Source of the DNA: an uncultured Corynebacterium sp.
GTDB lineage: Bacteria; Actinomycetota; Actinomycetes; Mycobacteriales; Mycobacteriaceae
Length of the DNA stretch: 28,717 nucleotides
Reading direction: 5' to 3'
NCBI RefSeq assembly: GCF_902489365.1
Contig: NZ_CABTZR010000027.1
Location: 1 to 28,717 of the forward strand
The position numbers and the translations under genes are program-made. This document shows, piece after piece, positions 17,201 to 25,609 of the stretch (positions are counted from its first letter, which is position 1; each line of letters begins with the position of its first letter). Below the pieces are notes generated by a model. It worked only from the letters and a program-made list of their open reading frames with translations, was not told the DNA's origin and did not search any database.

Positions 17201-18965
17201 GCGTCCCGAAGTGAACTTCGATGACCTTCTTTCCGAGTTTGATCCGTGGTTCAGCCTGGCGAATAGACCAACGCAAGCAGAGAAGAAGGCACGCCGGGAA
17301 GCGCTTGCCGACGCCCCAGGCATCCTCGAGTCCCTATCCAAGGGTGCCGGTGAGGCCGTGACAACGGCAGCTGTGCTTCGCGACGTTACCCGCTACCCGC
17401 ACTTGCAAAACCAACAGCCGGATCTCTACCGCGGATTTATGGAACGCACGTGGGCGAATGCCGCTGAGAGCGGCATCATTTCACTCATCCACCCCGAGTC
17501 CCACTTCACGGAGAAGAGAGCAGCAGCGCTGAGGGCTGGTGCTTATCGACGTCTGCGCACCCACCTTGAGGTGAAGAACGAATTGGTGCTTTTCGATATG
17601 GGGCACACGCGTCACTATGGAATCCATGTATATGGGGCTGCGCGTGAAAGCGTTAGCTTCAAACAGGCAGTCCACCTGTACCATCCGAAAACCTACGCGG
17701 AGTCTTTGAAGCATGACGGAACTGGACCAATGCCTGGTGTAAAAGATGATAATGACAAGTGGGATCTACGACCGCACCGCGACCGCATCATTACTGTCGA
17801 CGAAGAGACTCTCAAGATATGGAACTCGATCATTGAGGAACCGGGGACGCCGCTCCTTGAGACACGCACCGTCTATTCGGTGAGCAGCGAAGCGGCAGCT
17901 GTCTTGGCAAAGCTTGCCGAGGCGCCGCGTATTAAGGAGTTAGGTCTTCAGTTCTCAAGCGGTTGGCACGAGTCAGGAGACAAGAAGGCCGGTTATTTCG
18001 ATACCTCTTGGCAGCATCCTGATTCCTGGCACGACGTGATCCTTCAAGGGCCTCATCTCGGTGTTTCGACTCCAGTGGTTAAACAACCGAATCCGACGAT
18101 GAAAAACAATTTGGACTGGTCCGAGATTGACCTCGAGGCCATCTCCGACGACTTCATTCCTGCGACGGCGTACCTCCCTAACCACTCCGTCGAGTCCTAC
18201 GACCGTGACTACGGAATATGGGAGATAGACGGTGAAGCGGTGCTGGTAAAGGATCAGTACCGCGTAGCATGGCGTCGTATGGCAGCTACTACCGGATTCC
18301 GTACGCTGTATCCAGCCATAATTCCGCCAGGGGCGGCCCATGTTCACCCAATTCAAAGTGCTGGGTCCCCGAAAAAGGTAATGAATATTGCTTTGGTCGG
18401 GGCGGGAATGTCATCATTCATTATTGATTTTCTTGTCCGTAGCTTGAGCCCTTCAGATCTTCATCCAAGCACGATCAATGGATTGCCCTATCCACGGTGT
18501 TTCAAAGCGGAGCTCGTTGCTAAGTACTTGCAATTGAATTGCCTTACTAGGGCCTACGCTGAGCTTTGGGAATCCGCTACTAAAAGTACTTGGACAACCG
18601 ACACACCAAGACGCAAAGCCCGCGACCGCTTCCGTGCCCAGAATGAAATCGATGCCATGGTGGCGCTGTCGCTGGGCGTGACGCTGGATGAGCTCCTCAT
18701 GATTTACCGGACGCAGTTCCCAGTGATGAGGCGCTACGACCAAGAAGACTTGTATGACGCTAATGGTCGCAAGGTTCCTCGTGATGTTCTGAAGTTGGAG
18801 AAGAAGCTCAAGGATGGGCAGCAGCTTTCGGAAGCGGATCGTACGTGGACGCATCCGCAGTCTGGCGTGGAATACGTCTTTGAGTATCCATTTGCACCAT
18901 TGGACCGCGAAGCAGACTTGGCGGCGGCGTATGAAAAGTATGCTGCGATGATGAACCAGCAATAG
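14265..18965 (+). CDS. Large N6-adenine DNA methyltransferase, DrmMI-like
   Basis: This 1566-residue class I methyltransferase is of the Eco57I/PglX-like gamma type. The S-adenosylmethionine motif I reads CEPAMGSGAF around residues 588-597, and catalytic motif IV is GNPPW with N975-P-P-W978, which points to N6-adenine methylation. YSPPVITEF, before motif I, fits motif X. The order X-I-IV followed by a long C-terminal part suggests a target recognition region after about residue 985. I start at ATG 14265, which overlaps the previous stop as TAATG and has AGAGG at 14253-14257; longer upstream starts run inside the SNF2 gene. About 580 residues precede motif I, including LQ-rich helical repeats at about 280-302. 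The likely role is to mark host DNA so that the operon's effectors spare it. Base composition drops sharply for part of the C-terminal region and recovers by 18,660. The methyltransferase call is firm; the DISARM affiliation is inferred. Confidence 0.9.
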   Translation: MADFDSIINVEEWISDYYLTTDDKGSSFGKRVEEAVKEWKATDKDAKSAGREHVQSPLLRLTSRREALHTKLSALSMEATDDALHEVYDLVSAAFGYPQSQRLEFSRNGQPLTLTAAADKNHSLVILRAGQMDSVEDLTTVPLLGVDPELGHQNSNGEAKALDITAAKLVGELFLTEQAPDLILVLAGRWAVLAERETWPLGRYLAVDLGLAVERNDQKAKGELPRVVSILAAEHTMRGADGTTWWLDTLAQAREHSVKVSEELRGAIKASIEIIGNDVLQRRALQHQAGTLQDKANALQHTNSDIDGNELANQALRYLYRILFLLFAESSPELQILPTGDNDYDEGYGLSRLRDLILTEPTTHRTQNGTHLYESLQLLFERVNRGHDPHDANAELYDSNATEDGLEFRNLDADLFKSEATSYIDEVKLSNLALHKVLQNLLLTKEKRGSDRGFISYATLGVTELGQVYEGLMSYTGFIAQEDLVEVAKHGDPSKGSWVVPEPQARTLPQDSIVYEDRESEHGGVERVQRTHARGSFVYRQSSRDRERSASFYSPPVITEFTVGQAIEELKATGRIDNADDILTLTICEPAMGSGAFAVEAVNQLAELYLNKKQAELGKEIPGEDRTQELQKVKASIALHQVYGVDLNKTAVELAEISLWLNTMTKELKAPWFGLHLRHGNSLVGATRSTFSAKEVSTTASKKKGIQNYLTLTPQHHPLKQLADAIDANETDQHPTGRIHHFLVPSHGWGSAVDAKDLKNLAADEIKAMKAWQRSICKPLNKTQTKLATALSNQVERLWELSLIRLRIAEDQVRRDLDLWGQEPNTAKRTDVVTRAQVEEELLHNNEGAYLRLRTAMNAWNALWYWPVTATDELPDITEYLATMQDLLGIPNEGQKRYRKDNQYAFGFDMSWDELDYVESLDRSTSGRLHYEDVLEAHPWLRTANTIAQEQAFFHWDLDFATVMAKGGFDFQVGNPPWVRPEVNFDDLLSEFDPWFSLANRPTQAEKKARREALADAPGILESLSKGAGEAVTTAAVLRDVTRYPHLQNQQPDLYRGFMERTWANAAESGIISLIHPESHFTEKRAAALRAGAYRRLRTHLEVKNELVLFDMGHTRHYGIHVYGAARESVSFKQAVHLYHPKTYAESLKHDGTGPMPGVKDDNDKWDLRPHRDRIITVDEETLKIWNSIIEEPGTPLLETRTVYSVSSEAAAVLAKLAEAPRIKELGLQFSSGWHESGDKKAGYFDTSWQHPDSWHDVILQGPHLGVSTPVVKQPNPTMKNNLDWSEIDLEAISDDFIPATAYLPNHSVESYDRDYGIWEIDGEAVLVKDQYRVAWRRMAATTGFRTLYPAIIPPGAAHVHPIQSAGSPKKVMNIALVGAGMSSFIIDFLVRSLSPSDLHPSTINGLPYPRCFKAELVAKYLQLNCLTRAYAELWESATKSTWTTDTPRRKARDRFRAQNEIDAMVALSLGVTLDELLMIYRTQFPVMRRYDQEDLYDANGRKVPRDVLKLEKKLKDGQQLSEADRTWTHPQSGVEYVFEYPFAPLDREADLAAAYEKYAAMMNQQ
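15101..15165. repeat. Three copies of palindrome GTTGCAAC within 65 bases of the methyltransferase gene
   Basis: The 8-base palindrome occurs at 15101-15108, 15116-15123 and 15158-15165, with a decayed copy near 15137. All copies are in the same reading frame and encode Leu-Gln, giving an LQ-periodic helical stretch. It may simply reflect coiled-coil coding, or small in-frame duplications. Confidence 0.6.
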
Positions 18966-19011
18966 TTCCGGAAGCCAGAAGCGAAGACCGAAAGTATTGA
19001 AGTAGCACCTT

Positions 19012-22000
19012 ATGTCGAGTCTCATCCCTACATACGCCTCCACCCACATTGTTGATGGGTTGTCGGAGTACCTCACCACGACCTTCTCCCTGGCAGAGGA
19101 CCTGACCTCCCAGCAGCTGCGGGAGTTCCTCAACGACCCGCAGGGCGGCATGTTCTACGGGCCGTATGTGCGCACGCGTTTGCCGTATGCACCGGCGAAG
19201 TCGTGGGATGGGATTCTGGGTTGGCTGCCGTCTGGTTTCAAGCCTTATCGCCACCAGGCTGAGGCTTTCGAGCGGTTGTCCTCGTTTGACTATTCGACGG
19301 GGTCGAAGCGGCGACCGTCGCCCACGTTGGTGGTGACGGGCACGGGGTCGGGTAAGACGGAGTCCTTCCTCTATCCGATTCTGGATCATTGTCGCCGTTC
19401 TAATGGCAGTGGAATCAAGGCGTTGATTCTGTACCCGATGAATGCGCTGGCGTCCGATCAGGAGCGCCGTTTGGCCAAGCTGTTGCATGCGGAGGCTGAG
19501 CTCGCCGGGGTGACGGCGGGTATTTACACCGGCGAGGTGGTTTCTGGTGGACGCAGGAAGGTATCGAAGGATGGTCTGATTTCTGACCGTTCGGTGCTTC
19601 GCGATACCCCGCCGGATATCTTGCTGACGAATTACAAGATGCTGGACCAGTTGCTGCTGCGTGAGCAGGACCGTGAGCTGTGGGAGAAGTCCGCGCGGTC
19701 TTTGCAGTACTTGGTGCTCGATGAGTTCCACACCTATGACGCGGCCCAGGGCACGGACGTGGCGATGCTGTTGCGCCGACTGGGGTTGATGCTGAAGAAG
19801 TATCAGCCCGAAGGTTTCCTTTCGCCTGAGGATGAACAGCGTCCTTTGGGCAAGGTAACGCCGGTGGCGACCTCCGCAACGTTGGGGGACAAGAGCACCG
19901 AGGGTTCCGAAGATGCCGAAGACTCCGGTGCTGAGTCGGAAGCACCGCACAGCGATATGTTGTCTTTCGCCTACACGGTCTTCGGTGAGCAGATGCCGCC
20001 GGATGCTGTGGTCGGGGAGACGCTCATGACCGTGGAGGAGTGGCAGTCTACGGTCGGACCATTGGTGGCGAAGCTGCGGGCCGTCGTTTCAAACGACGAA
20101 GACTCTTCGAGCTCCGATTCAGCTGACGTGCTTCCGCCAGTGACGCCAACACCTTCGGTGGAGGTGATGCAGAACGTCGTTGATGAGGTGGCGGCTGCGA
20201 TTGCTGCTTCAGGTTCTGCTGAAGATGCATCGTCGTATGATGTGACGGTGTTCGAGGCCATGAGCCGGCACGTCTTCGGTTCTTTGCCTGGTTTGAATTC
20301 TTCCCCGGACTTGGCTGACTCGGTTCTAACGATGGCGGGCAATGAGTTGGTGTGCGCGATTCTGCGGGAGGCGGCAACGCCAGTGCCGCTGGAGCACGGT
20401 GAAGCTGGTGTGCCGGGTACCGAAATTGCTGCGGTGGAACCGCTGGTATCGCGAGTGTTTCCGGCTAACGTGCTGCGCAGCCACCGCGAGTTGGCCGTCG
20501 AGTTCTTGTCGCTGACGTTGTCCTTCATTGCTTATGTGCGCGCGGAGCTCGGTGCCGCATTGGGCTGGGATGGAAAGAAATTCCCCGGCGTGGAGCTGCA
20601 CCTGTGGGTGCGTGAGATCTCCCGCATCGATAGGGCGGTAGCGTCATCGTCGCGCACATCGGTGTTCAGGTGGTCCGATGATGGCGGCATGGGCGCGCAC
20701 ACCGTGCAGGCTGCTGGCGATACGCCCAAGGCGTGGTTACCGGCGATCTATTGCCGCCACTGTGGGCGCTCCGGTTGGATGTTGGCGGAGCAGCCCGGTG
20801 GCGATACGTATGTCACCGCACCGCAGGAGATTCGCCGCATCGCTATCAGCGCGCCCGAGCGGCAGCGTCCGCTCATTGATGCCACGAGTGAGGTGGCACA
20901 GGGCGTTACGCGCGCGGAGGGCGAGAGCTCCCGCGTGGCGTGGTTGAACCTGGACCTGCCGGGTTTAACGCCGCAAGCACCGGATGAGGAGACCATGGAG
21001 GAATCCCCCGTGGTGCCGGTGTTGGTGTACTCCGGTGAAGATGCGGAAGAGCGCGCGAAGGCGCAGCAGTGCCCGTCCTGTGGTGAAGACGATGCGATGC
21101 GCTTCTTGGGTTCTTCGGTAGCCACGTTGCTTTCGGTGGCGCTGAGCAACCTCTTCGGCATGGATGATCTGGATTCCGCGGAGAAGAAGACTCTGGTCTT
21201 CGCGGACTCTGTGCAGGATGCTGCGCATCGCGCTGGCTTCGTGCAAAGCCGTGCGCGTGCCTTCGCGTTGCGTGCGCGTATTTGGCGAGCGGTTCGCTCG
21301 TTTGCTGATTCCTCTGAATCGTCTTCGTCGTCTGAAACGACGGCTTCTTCGTCCGCAGGCGTGCCGTTGTCGTCGGTGGCCTCGCGCATGGTGGAGCACG
21401 CGCGCTCCGAGGCGGATGCGGCGGTGCGGGCGCGGGCGCTCTATGAGTTGTTGCCGCCGCAGTTGAAGGAGTCACCACGCTACCGGGCGGTATGGGAAAA
21501 GGGCGCGGGTGCTGCCGAGCAGCGGCGGGCGTTGGCGGCGTTGCAGTCGCGGTTGGACTTGGACTTGGCGTTGCAGTTCGGTGACCGGGTGGATCTGCCG
21601 CGCTCGTTGGTGACGACAGGGACGCTATCGGTGTCTGTGGACGTGGATGATGCGGTGCTGCTGGCGGCGGCGCGTTCGGTGGCAGGAACACTGGCCTCGG
21701 ATGCGGAGCTGCTGGCCTGGGCGCGCGGCGTGGTGGAGTACATGCGCATTGCCGGTGGCATCGCACACCCGTGGCTCAAGGAGTACCTGCGCCAGGACTG
21801 CAACCCGTGGTTGCTCAATCGCCGCCAAGCACGCGCCAAGGGAATACCTGCGTTTGTGCGCGGTGGTGCGCCGAAGTTCCCGCGTGCGGGAGCGGCGCTC
21901 AAGGGGGCGCTGGGCAAGCGCGATAACAACGCGACGATGCCGCTGGACTCCCAGAAGGGCTGGTATGCGCGGTGGACGAAGGCGGCGCTGGGGGCTTCGA

Positions 22001-25000
22001 CAGGCAGTGCGTTCGATGCCGCCAACCAAATAGCGGAGTTGTTCAAGCAGCTTGAATTTGAAGAAGTTGTCTCCTCCGTCCCCACCGCAACGGGCGGGCG
22101 CGTGTATACGTTATCTCCGGAGAACATCATCGTGCGCGAAGAAGCTGAGCCCGGGCTGTTGGAGTGCCCGGTGTGCCACCTGCGAGTGGGCGTGGATGCC
22201 GCAGCGCGTGAGGCAATGTCCTCGGTGGCGTGCTTTACGTTGTCCTGTACCGGCCACTTCGTGCCGGTGGGCGTGGAGGATAACTACTACCAGCGGCTCT
22301 ACCGCAGTGCGAATACCCGCACCGTGGTCGCGGAAGAGCACACGGGCCTGGTGCCCACGTCACGACGCAAGGAGCTGGAGGATGAGTTCAAGCGTCCCTT
22401 TGCTGAGCAGTCGGCCTCGGCGCCGAACGTGCTGGTGGCTACGCCGACGCTGGAGATGGGTATCGACATCGGTGACCTGTCCACGGTGATGCTGTCCTCC
22501 ATGCCACACACGGTGGCCAGTTACGTGCAGCGCGTGGGCCGCGCCGGGCGTTTGACGGGTAACTCGCTCATCGTGGCGCTGGTGCGCGGGCGCGGGCGTG
22601 CCCTGACCACGTTGGAGCATCCGCTGGAGACCATCGCTGGTTCGGTGACAGCACCCGCGGCGTATCTGTCCGCGCGCGATATTATGCACCGTCAGTTCGT
22701 GGCTTACCTGCTGGATAGCACTGATGTGGCGGGTTCGGTGGAGCAGCTGCGCAGTGCGCGTGATGTGTTTACGTATGCCAGCTACTCAGTGATTGATGCG
22801 CTGGTGGAGCTCCCACCTTCGGTGGTGTTGGCGGCCTATGAACGTTTTGCGGCTACGGTGGCGCAGCATGCTTCGGCGGAGGTACTGGAAGAGCTGCGCG
22901 GCTGGTGCCTGCCGGGTTCGGATGGTGCTGCCTCCGGCATGGTGGTTGACCTACAGTCCGCACGTGAGCGCTGGGGTGCCACACAGAAGCTGTTGTTGTC
23001 CCGCTTGGAAGTGTTGAGCAAGCGCGTGACGGAGCTCAAGGCACGTGTGGAGGCCACCGCAGTGGAGGATGATGAGCTGAAGAACCAGTATGACGCCACG
23101 GTGGCTTCCCAGAGGTTTGTGCGCAAGCAGCTGGAGGACCACGCCGATGAGTACTGGATTAGTGCCTTGGAGCGCTTTGGGCTGCTGCCGAACTTCACGT
23201 TGTTGGATGATGCCGTGGAGTTCAACTTGGCTGTTTCCTCCTTCAATGAGGAGGTACAGAAGTTTGAGACGGAAACCTATAGCTATAGCCGTGGGGTGTC
23301 CTCAGCGCTGACGGAGCTAGCGCCCGGCAATACCTTCTACGTGCAGGGCGTGGGCGCGAAGGTGGACTCGGTGGAGTTGGGTGAGCACCACTCGGCGCTG
23401 ACGCAATGGCGCCTGTGCCCAGAGTGCTCCTATTCGGAGGCTACCGGCGCGGTGCTCTCCAGCGATGAGGAGGTGGCCGTGGCCGCCCCGCGCGTGGGTG
23501 CTTGCCCGGAGTGTGGGTCCAAGGGCTTTGCGGATAGAGACCAGCTTATTGATGTGGTGGAGATGACCAAGGTCTATGCCACCGTGGACGCGGCGCGCTC
23601 CGCCATCAACGACATCTCTGATGACCGCACCTCGCTGCGCTTCCACACACAGTTGAGTTTTGATGTGCCCGAGGGTGGGCGCGGCAAGGCGTGGTACCTG
23701 TCCGATTCCGGTTTCGGTATGGAGTATTTGGCCCACGTGGAGATGCGCTGGCTGAACCTGGGCCGCATGGGTGGCGGTAGCCAGCGCACCTTTGCGGCAG
23801 TGGAGCGCGAGGCGCCGCTGTTTCGCGTGTGCGAGCGTTGCGGGCACTTGGATTCCGATGTGGGTGCCAACCGCTGGCAGGACCACGCGCCGTGGTGCGA
23901 ATACCGCAACGCGGCAGAGGAGCACTCCATTAGCTTTGCGCTGGGCCGCAGCCTGGGAACGCAGGCGGTCCTGGTGCACCTGCCGGCGCTGCTGGGTATG
24001 GTGGAGTCCACCACGCTGCCCTCGTTGGTGGCAGCGTTGAAGCTGGGCTTCAAGGAGTACCTGGGTGGCAACCCGGACCACTTGGACGTGGAGCCGGTGC
24101 GCGTGGATTCTGATGGCAGCCCGGTGGATATGCTGCTTATCCACGACACCGTGCCGGGTGGTACCGGCTACTTGGCGCAGTTCACCGAACCAGCGCATGT
24201 GCGTCAGATGCTGCTCGTGGCCTACCGCCGCTTGGCCTCCTGTCATTGCGCTGAGGAAGTGCGGCAGTGCTGCCCGTCCTGCCTGCTGCCGTTTGCGCGC
24301 AGTAGCCAAATCCCGCAGACCTCCCGGGAGGCCGCGGTGGTGGCATTGCGCAAGATTTTGGCCGATGACCTCCATGTCTCCACCGATGCTGATCCCGCTT
24401 CCTTTAGTTGGGATGGACACCTGACGGAGGAGCGCCCCGAGCGCAGCGAGCAGTCCAAGCTGGAGCAGCGCTTTGTGGAGCAGCTGCGCGCAGATTTGAA
24501 GAAAGAAGGCGCCACGGTGGTGGAATCCATGAAGGGTAACCACGCGCAGTGGGACATCAGTTTTGATGACTCGCTCCATGATTGGGTCATGGAGGAGCAA
24601 AAGCAGATTGGCGGAACCATCCCGGACTTTGTTTTCTCCACGCGCGATAGTGCCATCCGTGACATCGCTGTCTACCTCGATGGTGAGGCCTTCCACGCCA
24701 GTGCGGTGCACAACCGGGTCAAGGATGACTTTGATAAGCGCAATGGACTCTACGAGTTGGGTTACCTGCCGTGGTCGCTGACGTGGCAGGACATCGATGC
24801 CCGGCAGGCAACAGTGCGCGAGGATCCGCCGGCCCCGCCGGTGTGGGTGAGCCCGCAGCTTCGTCCGATGCTGGCGAAGGATCACACGGTCTCCCAAGAA
24901 GTCCTCAACCGCGTGGATGATGATCCGATCACGCTGCTTCTGGAGCTGCTCAAGGAGCCAACGAAAAACTGGTCGATTCTTAGCACGTCCGCCCTGGTGG

Positions 25001-25581
25001 AAGCAGCCATGGGTGGCAGGCAGCTGCGTGATGGTTTCGAGAACACTTACCTGGGCACGGTGACCGCGAGCGTGGGCGATACCTATCGCCGCCTGCGCTT
25101 CGATGCCAGTGACGTCTCCGAGGACGTGGATGGCTGGCGGCTGTTCTTAGGGTTGAGTAATTTGGCCTACCTCGACCCTGACTTTGCACAGGTGGAGGTG
25201 AAGGATTCCGTGCTGGAGGACGTCGTGGCGCGCGACGCCCAGCCGGTTGCCCCGTCGGCGCCAGGAAGTTCTGAGGCTGAGGCGGCGATCTCGTCCGAGT
25301 GGGCCGAGGCAGTGGATGCCTTCGCCGACGAGCCGGAGGTAGCTGTAGCGCTGCGAGCTATGGCGGCGGCAGGTTTGCCCGAGCCGGACGCTGATTCCGT
25401 GGGTGGTGAGGTTGCCGGCGTCCCGGTGGTGGCGCAGTGGCCGCAGCAGAAAGTTCTGTTGCTCTTTGCCGAGGACGCCGAGGATCTCCGCGCTACTTTC
25501 GAGGCGGAGGGCTATGCCGTCTTCGGCGCCGATTTTGACACTGTTTCTGATTCCCTGACCGCGGCGCTGAGCGCCTCCTGA
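19012..25581 (+). CDS. Giant helicase fused to DUF1998 region and C-terminal Vsr-like nuclease domain (DrmA-DrmB-like fusion candidate)
   Basis: The 2189-residue chain starts with an SF2 helicase: TGTGSGKTE with K115, YPMNALASDQ, TNYKMLDQLLL, DEFH at 237-240 and SAT at 288-290. A very long insertion follows, with acidic/serine-rich stretches (about 296-314, 360-375, 766-782) and cysteine pairs at 581/584, 687/690 and 1052/1055. The second RecA domain has EMGIDIG near 1148 and QRVGRAGR at 1173-1180. Further pairs (1469/1472, 1498/1501, 1607/1610), VPGGTGY from 1714 and Cys 1744, 1746, 1753, 1757 mark the DUF1998/MZB part. Residues 1810-1925 resemble a Vsr/DUF559-type nuclease: E1818, PDF with D1872, YLDG with D1890, then H1895. 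In DISARM, DrmA (helicase) and DrmB (DUF1998) are separate chains that form a complex; here both functions, plus a nuclease-like domain, are in one. A DruE-like origin is also possible. Its start has no strong Shine-Dalgarno. Confidence 0.9.
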   Translation: MSSLIPTYASTHIVDGLSEYLTTTFSLAEDLTSQQLREFLNDPQGGMFYGPYVRTRLPYAPAKSWDGILGWLPSGFKPYRHQAEAFERLSSFDYSTGSKRRPSPTLVVTGTGSGKTESFLYPILDHCRRSNGSGIKALILYPMNALASDQERRLAKLLHAEAELAGVTAGIYTGEVVSGGRRKVSKDGLISDRSVLRDTPPDILLTNYKMLDQLLLREQDRELWEKSARSLQYLVLDEFHTYDAAQGTDVAMLLRRLGLMLKKYQPEGFLSPEDEQRPLGKVTPVATSATLGDKSTEGSEDAEDSGAESEAPHSDMLSFAYTVFGEQMPPDAVVGETLMTVEEWQSTVGPLVAKLRAVVSNDEDSSSSDSADVLPPVTPTPSVEVMQNVVDEVAAAIAASGSAEDASSYDVTVFEAMSRHVFGSLPGLNSSPDLADSVLTMAGNELVCAILREAATPVPLEHGEAGVPGTEIAAVEPLVSRVFPANVLRSHRELAVEFLSLTLSFIAYVRAELGAALGWDGKKFPGVELHLWVREISRIDRAVASSSRTSVFRWSDDGGMGAHTVQAAGDTPKAWLPAIYCRHCGRSGWMLAEQPGGDTYVTAPQEIRRIAISAPERQRPLIDATSEVAQGVTRAEGESSRVAWLNLDLPGLTPQAPDEETMEESPVVPVLVYSGEDAEERAKAQQCPSCGEDDAMRFLGSSVATLLSVALSNLFGMDDLDSAEKKTLVFADSVQDAAHRAGFVQSRARAFALRARIWRAVRSFADSSESSSSSETTASSSAGVPLSSVASRMVEHARSEADAAVRARALYELLPPQLKESPRYRAVWEKGAGAAEQRRALAALQSRLDLDLALQFGDRVDLPRSLVTTGTLSVSVDVDDAVLLAAARSVAGTLASDAELLAWARGVVEYMRIAGGIAHPWLKEYLRQDCNPWLLNRRQARAKGIPAFVRGGAPKFPRAGAALKGALGKRDNNATMPLDSQKGWYARWTKAALGASTGSAFDAANQIAELFKQLEFEEVVSSVPTATGGRVYTLSPENIIVREEAEPGLLECPVCHLRVGVDAAAREAMSSVACFTLSCTGHFVPVGVEDNYYQRLYRSANTRTVVAEEHTGLVPTSRRKELEDEFKRPFAEQSASAPNVLVATPTLEMGIDIGDLSTVMLSSMPHTVASYVQRVGRAGRLTGNSLIVALVRGRGRALTTLEHPLETIAGSVTAPAAYLSARDIMHRQFVAYLLDSTDVAGSVEQLRSARDVFTYASYSVIDALVELPPSVVLAAYERFAATVAQHASAEVLEELRGWCLPGSDGAASGMVVDLQSARERWGATQKLLLSRLEVLSKRVTELKARVEATAVEDDELKNQYDATVASQRFVRKQLEDHADEYWISALERFGLLPNFTLLDDAVEFNLAVSSFNEEVQKFETETYSYSRGVSSALTELAPGNTFYVQGVGAKVDSVELGEHHSALTQWRLCPECSYSEATGAVLSSDEEVAVAAPRVGACPECGSKGFADRDQLIDVVEMTKVYATVDAARSAINDISDDRTSLRFHTQLSFDVPEGGRGKAWYLSDSGFGMEYLAHVEMRWLNLGRMGGGSQRTFAAVEREAPLFRVCERCGHLDSDVGANRWQDHAPWCEYRNAAEEHSISFALGRSLGTQAVLVHLPALLGMVESTTLPSLVAALKLGFKEYLGGNPDHLDVEPVRVDSDGSPVDMLLIHDTVPGGTGYLAQFTEPAHVRQMLLVAYRRLASCHCAEEVRQCCPSCLLPFARSSQIPQTSREAAVVALRKILADDLHVSTDADPASFSWDGHLTEERPERSEQSKLEQRFVEQLRADLKKEGATVVESMKGNHAQWDISFDDSLHDWVMEEQKQIGGTIPDFVFSTRDSAIRDIAVYLDGEAFHASAVHNRVKDDFDKRNGLYELGYLPWSLTWQDIDARQATVREDPPAPPVWVSPQLRPMLAKDHTVSQEVLNRVDDDPITLLLELLKEPTKNWSILSTSALVEAAMGGRQLRDGFENTYLGTVTASVGDTYRRLRFDASDVSEDVDGWRLFLGLSNLAYLDPDFAQVEVKDSVLEDVVARDAQPVAPSAPGSSEAEAAISSEWAEAVDAFADEPEVAVALRAMAAAGLPEPDADSVGGEVAGVPVVAQWPQQKVLLLFAEDAEDLRATFEAEGYAVFGADFDTVSDSLTAALSAS

Positions 25582-25596
25582 TCCGCTGACTGTAAA

Positions 25597-25604
25597 AGAG
25601 AGGA
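25597..25604 (+). promoter_or_regulatory. Shine-Dalgarno for the UvrD-type helicase gene
   Basis: AGAGAGGA lies five bases upstream of ATG 25610, within the 28-base gap after the giant helicase. It is the strongest ribosome binding site in the right cassette and fixes this start. Confidence 0.75.
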
Positions 25605-25609
25605 AAACA

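Noticed and set aside
23317..24897. 526-codon open frame on the minus strand
   Set aside because: It is an antisense shadow of the giant helicase with His/Arg/Gln-rich composition and no recognisable motif.
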